Shown here: in pieces, positions 49,338 to 58,098 of the stretch | Numbering within the stretch: position 1 is the stretch's first letter | How the letters are laid out: each line of letters begins with the position of its first letter | From: Phytohabitans maris | GTDB taxonomy: Bacteria > Actinomycetota > Actinomycetes > Mycobacteriales > Micromonosporaceae | Reading direction: 5' to 3' | Length of the DNA: 64,000 nucleotides | NCBI RefSeq assembly: GCF_031085175.1 | Contig: NZ_JAVHUY010000047.1 | Coordinates: forward strand, 16,782-80,781 | Program-made: the position numbers and the translations under genes | The notes under the pieces: model-generated | Database searches by the model: none | Told to the model about the DNA's origin: nothing | The model's input: only the letters and a program-made list of their open reading frames with translations

Positions 49338-50039
49338 CTACGGCTGGTAGCCTACCGCTCGCGCTTCGTCGCCCCCGACCGGGCCGGCGTCGTCGATGTG
49401 TACATCGTCGACCCGGATGTTGACCTCGGTGACCTCGAGCCCGAGGAGGTTTTCCACCGAGCTGATCACCTTGGCCCGCACCTTTTCGGTCACGGAGTGC
49501 ACCACGAAACCGTACTCGATCACGAGCGTGATGTTGATGACCGCGGTGCGCCCCTCCAGCCGCACCGACATGCCCCGGTCGGCGTCCTCGTCGGCGTCGC
49601 CGAGGCCGATCCGCTCCTTGACGTTGGCGAAGAAGCGGGCGACGTCGCCGCCCAGGTCGTACACGCCGGGCACCTCGCGGGTGGCGATGCCGGCGATCTT
49701 TTCGACCACCTCGTCGGCGATCGAGGTCATGCCCCGCTCGGCGGCCAGCTCGGCGTTGTTGCGCAGGCGGTCGACCACCTGCGAGGCGACCCGCCCGGAG
49801 GCCGCGGCGGCCCGCTCGACCGCGTCACCGGCCCGCTCGACCGCGTCGCTGACCTGCTCGCTGATCTGGGCGGCGGTGCCGTTGGCCGCCGCCGGCGCGG
49901 GCTCGGGCTCGGCGGCCGGCTCTGCCGCTGGGGTGACCTCCGCCGCGGCAGGCGAGGCAGCCGCGGGTGTCTCGACGATCGTCTCGTCGCCTGTGCTCTC
50001 CTGGCGCTGGGTGGGCACCTGAGCCGCTACATCGGTCAT
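49338..50039 (-). CDS. Asp23/Gls24 family envelope stress response protein
   Basis: 233 residues, SD GGGGGAG before ATG 50039. Residues ~1-105 are an Ala/Glu/Pro-rich linker and amphipathic helix (ISEQVSDAVERAGDAVERAAAASGRVASQVVDRLRNNAELA). Residues ~108-220 are the Asp23 domain: DEVVEKIAGIATREVPGVYDL, SVRLEGRTAVINITLVIEYGFVVHSVTEKVRAKVISSVENLLGLEVTEVNIRVDDVHI. Firmicute members bind a membrane anchor (AmaP) and sit at the envelope; actinomycete copies are little studied. Independent of icmA, which has its own promoter. Confidence 0.88.
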   Translation of the reverse strand: MTDVAAQVPTQRQESTGDETIVETPAAASPAAAEVTPAAEPAAEPEPAPAAANGTAAQISEQVSDAVERAGDAVERAAAASGRVASQVVDRLRNNAELAAERGMTSIADEVVEKIAGIATREVPGVYDLGGDVARFFANVKERIGLGDADEDADRGMSVRLEGRTAVINITLVIEYGFVVHSVTEKVRAKVISSVENLLGLEVTEVNIRVDDVHIDDAGPVGGDEARAVGYQP

Positions 50040-50168
50040 GACATCTCCCCCTGTGTCGCTGGCAGGCCACTGGGTCCGGAGCGTACCCGCCGCGAGCGAA
50101 CGGAGGGAGTGCTGTGACGGCTGTTAACCAGAGAGCTTGCCCCCAACCTGTGCCCGGCGCGTCCCGGC

Positions 50169-50226
50169 CTGTGATCAAAGCTCCCTTGAAGTCGTTAGAA
50201 CGACTTGAGGGGAGCTTTGATCACAG
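50169..50226. repeat. Dispersed palindromic element, copy 4
   Basis: Arms begin CTGTGATCAAAGCTCCC and end GGGAGCTTTGATCACAG, with GTCGTT/AACGAC inside. Where other copies have CGAAG/CTTCG this one has CAAAG/CTTTG, a paired change that keeps the stem. Confidence 0.9.
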
Positions 50227-50232
50227 GGGTAG

Positions 50233-50889
50233 CTAGCCGCGCACGAGCTCGGCGCGGCCGTCGACCAGGTGCAGCTCGGCGTCGCAGGCGGCGGCCGCCT
50301 CGGGGTCGTGGGTGGCCAGGACCACCGCCACGCCCCGCCCGGCCTCGTCGTGCAGCAGGTCGATCACCCGCTGCCGGTTTGCCGCGTCCAGCTCGCTGGT
50401 CACCTCGTCGGCCAGCAGCACTCCACCGGCCAGCGCCAGCCCGCGGGCGATCGCGGCGCGCTGCTGCTGGCCGCCGGAGAGCTCCTCGACGAGCTGGTCG
50501 GTCTGCCCGGCCAGCCCCAGCCGCTCCAGCGCGGCCGCCGTCAGCCGCCGCGCCTCGGCCGGCGAGGCCCCGGCGGCGATGAGCGCGACCTGGAGGTTTT
50601 CCCCGGCGGTGAGGATCGCGGCGAGCCCGTTGTCCTGCGGCACGAGCACGATCCCCCGGGCCACCGCGTGGTCCCGGTCGCGCACCGCCTCACCGCCGAC
50701 GGTCACGCTGCCCGCGGCGGACGGGAGCAGGCCGGCCATCGCGGACAGCAGGGTGGTCTTGCCCGCGCCGGAGGGACCGGTGACGGCCAGCACCCGGCCC
50801 GGCTCGGCCGTCACCGAGACGTCGCGCAGGACCGGCTCGCCCCGCCCGTACGCGACCGAGAGCCCATCGACCACCACCGTCGTCGTCAC
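50233..50889 (-). CDS. ABC transporter ATPase (MacB/LolD type)
   Basis: 218 residues from GTG 50889. Walker A GPSGAGKTT near 38, Q-loop VLVPQDNG, canonical signature ELSGGQQQRAAIARGLAL, Walker B GVLLADEVTSELD (Val where Pro is usual) and LATHD. It has no adjacent permease of its own; the two FtsX-like permeases 3.6 kb downstream on the same strand are plausible partners, alongside the ATPase with a degenerate signature. TAGTCT ends 6 bases before the GTG, so translation is probably leaderless. Divergent from the DUF1992 gene with only 33 bases between the starts. Confidence 0.88.
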   Translation of the reverse strand: MTTTVVVDGLSVAYGRGEPVLRDVSVTAEPGRVLAVTGPSGAGKTTLLSAMAGLLPSAAGSVTVGGEAVRDRDHAVARGIVLVPQDNGLAAILTAGENLQVALIAAGASPAEARRLTAAALERLGLAGQTDQLVEELSGGQQQRAAIARGLALAGGVLLADEVTSELDAANRQRVIDLLHDEAGRGVAVVLATHDPEAAAACDAELHLVDGRAELVRG

Positions 50890-50895
50890 GGGGAG

Positions 50896-50916
50896 AGACT
50901 AACCAGTCGCTACCGT
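50896..50916. promoter_or_regulatory. Two divergent leaderless -10 boxes
   Basis: TAGTCT on the minus strand (50901-50896) is 6 bases before GTG 50889. TACCGT on the plus strand (50911-50916) is 6 bases before ATG 50923. The -35 region of each promoter must lie inside the other gene's transcribed region, so the two should compete. Confidence 0.5.
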
Positions 50917-50922
50917 CGAGGG

Positions 50923-51309
50923 ATGAGCTACTCGCACCGGTTCGAGTCCCTCATCGAGGCACGCATCCGGGAGGCCCGGGAAAACGGGGAGTTCGACGAC
51001 CTGCCCGGCGCCGGCAAACCCATCCCCGGCAAGGGCGAGCCGTACGACGAGAACTGGTGGATCAAGCAGATGATGCGCCGCGAGGACCTGGGCGACGTCG
51101 CGCTGCCGGCCTCGCTGCGGCTGGCCCGCGACCTCGACCGGCTGCCCGAACAGGTCCGCCAGCTCCGGTCCGAGCAGCGCGTCCGGGAGACGGTGGCCGA
51201 CCTCAACGCGCGGGTCGCCGCCTACCGGGACCGCCCCACCGAGCCCTACGTCAAGGTGCGGCCGCTCGACGCCGACGAGGTGGTCCGCGCCTGGCGCCGC
51301 CGCCCCTAG
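50923..51309 (+). CDS. DUF1992 family protein (DnaJ-C28-like conserved domain)
   Basis: 128 residues. The whole protein matches the DUF1992 pattern: SLIEARIREARENGEFDDLPGAGKPI, then NWWIKQMMRREDLGDVALPASLRLARDLDRLP. Function unknown in bacteria; the domain also occurs in the eukaryotic DNAJC28. No SD; leaderless from TACCGT. Confidence 0.9.
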   Translation: MSYSHRFESLIEARIREARENGEFDDLPGAGKPIPGKGEPYDENWWIKQMMRREDLGDVALPASLRLARDLDRLPEQVRQLRSEQRVRETVADLNARVAAYRDRPTEPYVKVRPLDADEVVRAWRRRP

Positions 51310-51355
51310 TCAGGCCGTTGGCGGTCTCGATCGGATCCAGACCCGAAAGAGATGG

Positions 51356-51467
51356 GCTACCGCGACGTCCGCGGTGGTCCAGACCGTTGCGCGGGCCCCC
51401 CGGGGAAACGTGGAGCGCAGCGGTGCGTTTTCTTGGGGTGCGTTCCCGCGGCCTCACCCTCCGCGGT
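51356..51467 (+). repeat. Intergenic repeat, copy interrupted by a 53-bp insert
   Basis: The left part 51356-51390 and right part 51444-51467 match 17179-17213 and 17214-17237 almost exactly. Bases 51391-51443 have no counterpart there. Confidence 0.85.
51391..51443 (+). mobile_element. 53-bp non-autonomous repeat, inserted in another repeat
   Basis: It contains GGGGAAACGTGGAGCG and TTGGGGTGCG. A near copy in opposite orientation fills the gap at 62117-62169. No open reading frame or target-site duplication is evident, so mobility is inferred from the interrupted host repeat. Confidence 0.6.
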
Positions 51468-51537
51468 CGCAAGGCCGAAACCCGCGGAACACCGGGCCCG
51501 CGGCCCGCGATCGATCAAGGACACCGGGCGGCCGTCG

Positions 51538-51587
51538 AGATCGTGGTACGCATGTGCCCTCAGGTGGGCGGATCCGTACCACGATCT
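51538..51587. terminator. Inverted repeat AGATCGTGGTAC / GTACCACGATCT
   Basis: Exact 12-bp arms at 51538-51549 and 51576-51587 enclose a smaller GCCC/GGGC stem. It lies between convergent genes (DUF1992 end 51309, panD end 51931), fitting a terminator. Confidence 0.5.
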
Positions 51588-51930
51588 GCTGGGACGGTCC
51601 CGCTCTCCAGCCGTGTACTTGAGGTCGAGGTCGGTGCGCCCCTTGATCCGCGTCGGGGGTCGGCTGGCGCGATCTCCGCCTTTGGCTGATCTCGCAGCGC
51701 CGATCATGGGACCGTCCCGGTCGTCCGGCGGGCGGTAAGCGCGACCCCGCCCCCGGGTGGGCTTGTCCCGCGGAGCCGACGGCGGAGGCCGGGGATCCCG
51801 GCGAGCGCCAACTCGCCGCCGGCCGCAGCGGTGCCCGCGGGAAAGCACCCAGGGGAAACCCCACGCATGCGGTCCACAGCTGGCACGGACCGGGGCAAAT
51901 CGCTGTCTGAAGAAACGCCCGTAAAGCTCT

Positions 51931-52344
51931 CTAGCGGATCAGGTCGCCGCGCAGTGTGGCGGTGCCGGGCACGGGGGCGGCCGGGTCGCTGCCCAGGTCG
52001 ACGATCGCGTTCTGCTCGTCGACGAAGACGACCCGCGGGGTGAGGTCGGCGAGCTCGGCCTCGGTGTACATGCCGTACGCGATGATGATCACCAGGTCGC
52101 CGGGCTTTACCAGGTGGGCGGCGGCGCCGTTGATGCCGACCACGCCGGAGTCGGCCGGCCCCTCGATGACGTACGTGGAGAGCCGGTTGCCGTTGGTCAC
52201 GTCGACCACGTCGACCCGCTCGCCGGGCAGCAGGTCGGCGGCCTCCATCAGCGAGCGGCACAGCGTCAGCGAGCCGACGTAGTGCAGGTCGGCCTGCGTC
52301 ACCGTGGCCCGATGAATCTTCGACTTCATCATCGTGCGCAACAT
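51931..52344 (-). CDS. panD: Aspartate 1-decarboxylase proenzyme
   Basis: 137 residues. [24 protein letters not shown] is the family N-terminus; self-cleavage at Gly24-Ser25 of HYVGS would create the pyruvoyl group from the serine. [23 protein letters not shown] is the conserved C-terminal part. The enzyme makes beta-alanine for pantothenate and CoA. An SD GAGGAG precedes the ATG. A CoA-precursor gene beside acyl-CoA genes may be coincidence. Confidence 0.97.
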   Translation of the reverse strand: MLRTMMKSKIHRATVTQADLHYVGSLTLCRSLMEAADLLPGERVDVVDVTNGNRLSTYVIEGPADSGVVGINGAAAHLVKPGDLVIIIAYGMYTEAELADLTPRVVFVDEQNAIVDLGSDPAAPVPGTATLRGDLIR

Positions 52345-52495
52345 CGGTCTCCTCGTAGGTCGGACGCAGGTCCACTATGTCCGCGCGGCGGCTCGCACGG
52401 GGTGTGATCTCCTCCACTCACCAGCGAGAAGGCGCCGGCAAAGCTCACCGGCGGAAGGCTCATCAGCACAAGCTCACCGGCGAAAGCGCCGGTCC

Positions 52496-53460
52496 TCAGG
52501 GCAACGAGGCGACGAGCGCGGCGGCGGCCGTGTAGGGGTCCGTCTCGCCGGACGCCACCCGCACGGCGGCATCGCGCAACGCCGTACCCGCGCGGATCGA
52601 GCCCAACCGCTCGCGGAGCGTGCCCAGCGCGATCGCCTCGACCTCGGCGGCGGCCCGGCTCTCCCGGCGGCGGCGCAGCTCGCCGTGCTCGACCAGCCAG
52701 GCGCGGTGCTTCTGCACCGCGGTGAGGATGTCGTCGATGCCCTGCCCCCGGGCCGCGACCGCGCGCACCACCTGTGGCCGCCACTGCCCGGGCGCCCGCT
52801 CACCGAGGCCGATCATGCCCTGGATGTCGTGGTAGGTGGCGTCGGCGCCGTCGCGGTCGGCCTTGTTGACCACGAACACGTCGGCGATCTCCAGGATGCC
52901 GGCCTTGACCGCCTGGATCGCGTCGCCCATGCCCGGGGCGAGCAGCACGATCGTGGTGTCGGCGAGCGAGGCCACCTCGACCTCGGCCTGCCCGACGCCG
53001 ACGGTCTCGACCAGCACCACGTCGCAGCCCGCGCCCTCCAGCACGCGTACCGCCTGGGGGGTCGCCGCCGCCAGCCCGCCGAGGTGGCCGCGGCTGGACA
53101 TCGAGCGGATGTAGACGCCCGGGTCGGTGGCGTGGTCCTGCATGCGCACCCGGTCGCCGAGGATCGCTCCGCCGGTGAACGGGCTGGACGGGTCGACCGC
53201 CAGCACCCCCACCCGGTGGCCCTCGGCGCGCAGCGCCCGCACCAGCTCGTTGGTGGTGGTGGACTTGCCCACGCCGGGCGAGCCGGTGAGGCCGATGACC
53301 TGTGCCTTGCCGGTGTACGGCGCGAGCGCGGCGGCCACCTCGGGGAGCAGGTCGTCGCCGGACTCGACCAGGGTGATCAGCCGGGCCACCGCGCGGGGGT
53401 CACCCTTGCGCGCGGCGGCCACCAGCGCGGGTACGTCACGGCTGCGTCTGTGCGATGCGC

Positions 53461-53464
<4 letters not shown>
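52496..53464 (-). CDS. meaB: Methylmalonyl-CoA mutase-associated GTPase MeaB
   Basis: 322 residues from GTG 53464, overlapping the thiolase stop (GTGA, 53461-53464). G3E-family GTPase: Walker [13 protein letters not shown] near 58-69, [39 protein letters not shown] (switch/Walker B region) and the NKAD guanine-specificity motif. The C-terminal dimerisation arm ([16 protein letters not shown]) is present. MeaB proteins load and protect the B12 cofactor of acyl-CoA mutases, here presumably IcmA or a methylmalonyl-CoA mutase elsewhere. Confidence 0.95.
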
Positions 53465-54642
<1,178 letters not shown>

Positions 54643-54661
54643 ATTGGTCACCCTCCCGCAC

Positions 54662-54674
54662 TACTTAACGGTAG
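54662..54674 (-). promoter_or_regulatory. Shared motif CTACCGTTAAGTA between thiolase and epimerase genes
   Basis: Read on the minus strand. It differs by one base from 55189-55201 before ccr. It forms part of an inverted repeat ACTAC...GTAGT (54660-54675). TACCGT inside may also serve as the thiolase -10 box. Confidence 0.5.
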
Positions 54675-54692
54675 TTCGGTCAGACTAACGCT

Positions 54693-55187
54693 ATGAGTGA
54701 GCACGACCACGGTGAGCCCGCTGCCGACTATGTCACAGGTATCGGCCTGCTCCGGATCGACCACGTCGGGGTGGCGGTGTCCGACCTCGACGAGGCGATC
54801 GGCTTCTACGCACGGGTCTTCGGCATGCGCTGCGTGCACCGGGAGACCAACGCGGAGCAGGGCGTCGAGGAGGCCATGCTCGCGGTCGGCCCGGACCCGT
54901 CGGGTGGGCAGGTGCAGCTGCTGGCGCCGCTCTCCCCGTCGTCCACGATCGCGAAGTTCCTGGAGCGGAACGGGCCGGGCGTGCAGCAGGTGGCGTACAC
55001 GGTAAAGGACGTCGAGGTGGCCAGCGCGCGGCTGCGCGAGCGGGGCATGCGCCTGCTGTACGACGAGCCGCGGCGGGGTACGGCCGGCTCGCGGATCAAC
55101 TTCGTGCACCCGAAGGACGCCGGCGGGGTCCTGGTCGAGCTCGTGGAGCCGGCCGATGCGGTTCTTCACAAAACGGTTCCCACCTAA
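54693..55187 (+). CDS. mce: Methylmalonyl-CoA (ethylmalonyl-CoA) epimerase
   Basis: 164 residues, VOC superfamily. The metal ligands of the two beta-alpha-beta-beta-beta modules are visible: His in RIDHVGVAV near 24, Gln/Glu in QVQLLAPLS near 73, His/Gln in QQVAYTV near 98 and Glu in VLVELVEP near 151. It interconverts the S and R forms of methylmalonyl-CoA and, in organisms with Ccr, of ethylmalonyl-CoA. It lies between thiolase and ccr, which supports both roles. Confidence 0.93.
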   Translation: MSEHDHGEPAADYVTGIGLLRIDHVGVAVSDLDEAIGFYARVFGMRCVHRETNAEQGVEEAMLAVGPDPSGGQVQLLAPLSPSSTIAKFLERNGPGVQQVAYTVKDVEVASARLRERGMRLLYDEPRRGTAGSRINFVHPKDAGGVLVELVEPADAVLHKTVPT

Positions 55188-55188
55188 G

Positions 55189-55201
55189 CTACCGTTCAGT
55201 A
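55189..55201 (+). promoter_or_regulatory. Shared motif CTACCGTTCAGTA upstream of ccr
   Basis: 12 of 13 bases match the thiolase/epimerase motif. It starts one base after the epimerase stop and 46 bases before the ccr GTG. Confidence 0.5.
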
Positions 55202-55234
55202 ACATCCTGGGCCTGATCCTCCAGGAGGTGCGCT

Positions 55235-56584
55235 GTGCGGAAGATCCTCGAGACGATCATGGCGGCGGAGGGAGCGGCCGACCCGGGCAAGGAGCTGGCC
55301 GGCGTCGCGACCCTCCCGGTGCCGGAGAGCTACCGGGGCGTGGTGGTCCGGGCCGACGAGACGTCCATGTTCGACGGTGTGCCCACCCGGGAGAAGGACC
55401 CCCGCCAGTCACTGCGCGTGCAGGAGGTGCCCACCCCCGAACTCGGACCGGGTGAGGCGCTCGTCGCGGTGATGGCCAGCGCGATCAACTACAACACGGT
55501 GTGGACGAGCATCTTCGAGCCACTGTCCACTTTCACGTTCCTGAAGCGGTACGGCCGCCTCTCCGCGCTCGCCAAGCGCCACGACCTGCCGTACCACGTG
55601 GTCGGTTCGGATGCCGCCGGCATCGTCCTTCGGGTCGGACCCGGCGTGACACGGTGGACGGCCGGCGACGAGGTGGTCGCACACTGCCTCTCCGTCGAGC
55701 TGGAGGACGCCGCCGGCCACGACGACACCATGCTCGACCCGCAGCAGCGGATCTGGGGCTTCGAGACCAACTTCGGCGGCCTCGCCGAGCTCGCGGTCGT
55801 GAAGGCCAACCAGCTCATGCCCAAGCCGCGCCACCTCACCTGGGAGGAGGCGGCCAGCCCGGGGCTGGTCAACTCCACCGCGTACCGGCAGCTGGTCTCG
55901 CACCACGGCGCGCGGATGAAGCAGGGCGACGTGGTGCTGATCTGGGGCGCGTCCGGCGGCCTCGGCGGGTACGCCACCCAGCTCGCGCTCAACGGCGGCG
56001 CGATACCCGTCTGCGTGGTCTCCTCCCCGGACAAGGCCGAGCTGTGCCGGCGGATGGGCGCCGAACTGGTGATCGACCGCAGCGATTTCACCTTCTGGAA
56101 GGACGAGCGGACGCAGGACACCGCGCAGTGGCGCCGCTTCGGCGAGCGGGTACGGGAGCTGACCGGCGGCGAGGACCCGGACATCGTCTTCGAGCACCCG
56201 GGGCGGGAGACGTTCGGCGTGAGCGTCTACGTCGCCAAGCGCGGCGGGACGATCGTGACCTGCGCATCGACGAGCGGTTTCCTGCACCAGTACGACAACC
56301 GCTACCTCTGGATGAATCTCAAGAGGATCGTCGGGAGCCACTTCGCCAACTACCGCGAGGCGTGGGAGGCCAACCGGCTCGTCGCCCTCGGCCGTATCCA
56401 TCCGACCGTGTCCCGCACCTATCCCCTTGAGCGGACCGGCCAGGCGGCGTACGAGGTGCACCGCAACGCGCACCAAGGCAAGGTGGGCGTCCGGTGCCTC
56501 GCTCCGGCCGACGGTCTGGGCGTGCGCGACCCGGAACTGCGGGCCCGCCACGAGGCCGAGATCAACCGCTTCCGCGGGCGGTGA
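55235..56584 (+). CDS. ccr: Crotonyl-CoA carboxylase/reductase
   Basis: 449 residues from GTG 55235 (SD AGGAGG at 6 bases). MDR fold with NADPH site WGASGGLGGYATQLAL near 237-252. By motif alignment, the four CO2-binding residues of characterised Ccr are all present: Asn in INYNTVW (~87), Phe-Glu in GFETNFGG (176-177) and His in GSHFANY (369). The enzyme therefore should carboxylate crotonyl-CoA to ethylmalonyl-CoA, not just reduce it. It supplies the ethylmalonyl-CoA pathway or C4-branched extender units for polyketides. No Ecm, Mch or Mcl gene is in this window. Confidence 0.95.
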   Translation: MRKILETIMAAEGAADPGKELAGVATLPVPESYRGVVVRADETSMFDGVPTREKDPRQSLRVQEVPTPELGPGEALVAVMASAINYNTVWTSIFEPLSTFTFLKRYGRLSALAKRHDLPYHVVGSDAAGIVLRVGPGVTRWTAGDEVVAHCLSVELEDAAGHDDTMLDPQQRIWGFETNFGGLAELAVVKANQLMPKPRHLTWEEAASPGLVNSTAYRQLVSHHGARMKQGDVVLIWGASGGLGGYATQLALNGGAIPVCVVSSPDKAELCRRMGAELVIDRSDFTFWKDERTQDTAQWRRFGERVRELTGGEDPDIVFEHPGRETFGVSVYVAKRGGTIVTCASTSGFLHQYDNRYLWMNLKRIVGSHFANYREAWEANRLVALGRIHPTVSRTYPLERTGQAAYEVHRNAHQGKVGVRCLAPADGLGVRDPELRARHEAEINRFRGR

Positions 56585-56684
56585 TCACATCTCCATTCAC
56601 CCGAAAAGATGACCTTATAAGTGGGGGCGACTTGGGGCCGTACGGCCTTGCGAAGCCCCCCGGTGGGTCTGCCAGTATGTCCCA

Positions 56685-57938
56685 ATGCCCCAGCAGCAGC
56701 AGTCCTCCCTCGCGTTCTTCGAAAACGCGAACTCGCAACATGACTTCACCGTCGTCCTTCGGGGGTACGACCGTGGGCAGGTCGACGACTTCGTCGGCCG
56801 GCTCAGTGCCGCGCTGACCCAGTCCGAGCAGGCCCGCGGCGAGGCCGAGCAGCGCATGAACGACGCGCAGCGCCGGCTCCGCCAGGCCGAGCAGCGCCTC
56901 GGCTCGCTCGAGCAGAAGCTCACCGACACCAACAAGCAGCTCGAGGAAAACAGCCGGCCGACGCTCTCCGGGCTGGGCACGCGGGTCGAGCAGATCCTGC
57001 GGCTGGCCGAGGAGCAGGCCAACGACCACCGCGGTGAGGCCAAGCGCGAGTCGGAGGGCATCCTGTCCGCCGCGCGCCTGGAGGCCCGCGAGATCACCGA
57101 CAAGGCGCGTGCCGAGGCCGCCGCGATGAAGGCGACCGCCGAGCGCGAGGCCGGCCAGGTGCGCACCGCCTCCGAGCGCGAGGCCGCCGAGGTGCGCGTG
57201 CAGGCCCGCCGCGAGGCCGACACCCTCCGCGCCGACGCCGACCGCGAGACCAAGCAGCTGCGTACGGTCACCGCGCACGAGGTGGCCGAGCTGAAGTCCA
57301 CCGTGGAGCGTGAGGTCGCCACCCTGCGCGCCACCGCCGAGCGGGAGATCACCCAGCTCCGGGCAAAGGCGGCCCGCGAGGCCGAGGAAAAGCGCGCCGA
57401 GGCGACCAAGCTGCTGACCGACGCCCGCGACAAGCGCGACAAGGATCTCCAAGCCCTGGCGCTGGAGCTGGCCGAGCGCCGGGAAAAGGCCGAGCGCGAG
57501 GAGTCGGAGCGGCACGCCGCCCAGGTGGCCCAGACGCAAAAGCTGGTCGCCGAGGCCGAGGAGCGCGCCCGCGCCGCCGAAGACCGGGCCAAGGAGATCG
57601 AGCAGCGCGCCGAGGCCCGCCGGGTCGAGTCCGAGCGCAACGCGAGCGAGACGATCGACAAGGCCAAGGCCCTGGCGGAAAAGACGCTCAACGAGGCCCG
57701 CGCCGAGTCGCACCGCCTCGTGAGCGAGGCCCGCACCGAGGCCGAGCTCACCACCCAGGCCGCCCGGCGCGAGGTCGAAGACCTCACCCGCCAGAAGGAC
57801 GCGGTCACCGCTCAGCTCGGCCAGATGCTCTCCGGCCTCGCGGGCATCGTGCCCACGGCGCCGCAGCAGGCGAAGGCCGAGGACGACAAGTCGAGCAAGG
57901 GCGACGGCGAGCGGGTCAACGCGGGCGCCGCCAGCTGA
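56685..57938 (+). CDS. DivIVA-domain coiled-coil protein, FilP/Scy-like (first of pair)
   Basis: 417 residues. A short N-terminal DivIVA-like segment (FTVVLRGYDRGQVDDFVGRLSAAL, ~20-43) is followed by ~350 residues of continuous Ala/Glu/Arg coiled coil with register repeats such as EREAAEVRVQARREADTLRADADRE, and a polar tail. Streptomyces has filP and scy, encoding tip-growth cytoskeletal proteins, directly beside the epimerase and thiolase genes. The same order here argues that this and the next gene are their counterparts, although Scy is far longer. Predicted role: polar scaffold for hyphal growth. Confidence 0.85.
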   Translation: MPQQQQSSLAFFENANSQHDFTVVLRGYDRGQVDDFVGRLSAALTQSEQARGEAEQRMNDAQRRLRQAEQRLGSLEQKLTDTNKQLEENSRPTLSGLGTRVEQILRLAEEQANDHRGEAKRESEGILSAARLEAREITDKARAEAAAMKATAEREAGQVRTASEREAAEVRVQARREADTLRADADRETKQLRTVTAHEVAELKSTVEREVATLRATAEREITQLRAKAAREAEEKRAEATKLLTDARDKRDKDLQALALELAERREKAEREESERHAAQVAQTQKLVAEAEERARAAEDRAKEIEQRAEARRVESERNASETIDKAKALAEKTLNEARAESHRLVSEARTEAELTTQAARREVEDLTRQKDAVTAQLGQMLSGLAGIVPTAPQQAKAEDDKSSKGDGERVNAGAAS

Positions 57939-57970
57939 GGCCCGGCATCGCGGGGCAGATGCGACCGAAC

Positions 57971-58002
57971 GCAGGCCGCGCCGGTTCACCGGGGCGGCCT
58001 GC
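57971..58002 (+). terminator. Hairpin between the two coiled-coil genes
   Basis: Arms GCAGGCCGC (57971-57979) and GCGGCCTGC (57994-58002) with an inner CCGG/CCGG stem are followed by TTT. The second gene therefore has its own promoter. Confidence 0.75.
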
Positions 58003-58098
58003 TTTGGCGTCCTCGCTCCGGATGACAGTGGCGCTCATCCCTCCGCCGAATGGTGTGTATCCAGGCGCCGTTCAGCCGAGCGTGTGAGGATGGATGGC

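Larger units (their letters stand above)
51310..51930. other. Non-coding region, 621 bp, packed with repeats
   Basis: I find no credible gene. It holds the interrupted repeat 51356-51467 with its 53-bp insert, an inverted repeat at 51538-51587, and 11-bp inverted repeats GGGACGGTCCC (51591-51601) and GGGACCGTCCC (51709-51719) that bound a 129-bp block. It then runs into the 3' side of panD. Confidence 0.7.

Noticed and set aside
51357..51848. 163-codon minus-strand frame in the repeat-rich gap before panD
   Set aside because: It is made of translated repeat DNA, has no SD and no recognisable domain. The same repeat occurs without this frame at 17179.
52399..52495. Short GC-rich repeats (AGCTCACCGGCG) between panD and meaB as a regulatory array
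   Set aside because: Copies are few, irregular and weakly matched. They look like ordinary GC-rich spacer with a possible weak hairpin.
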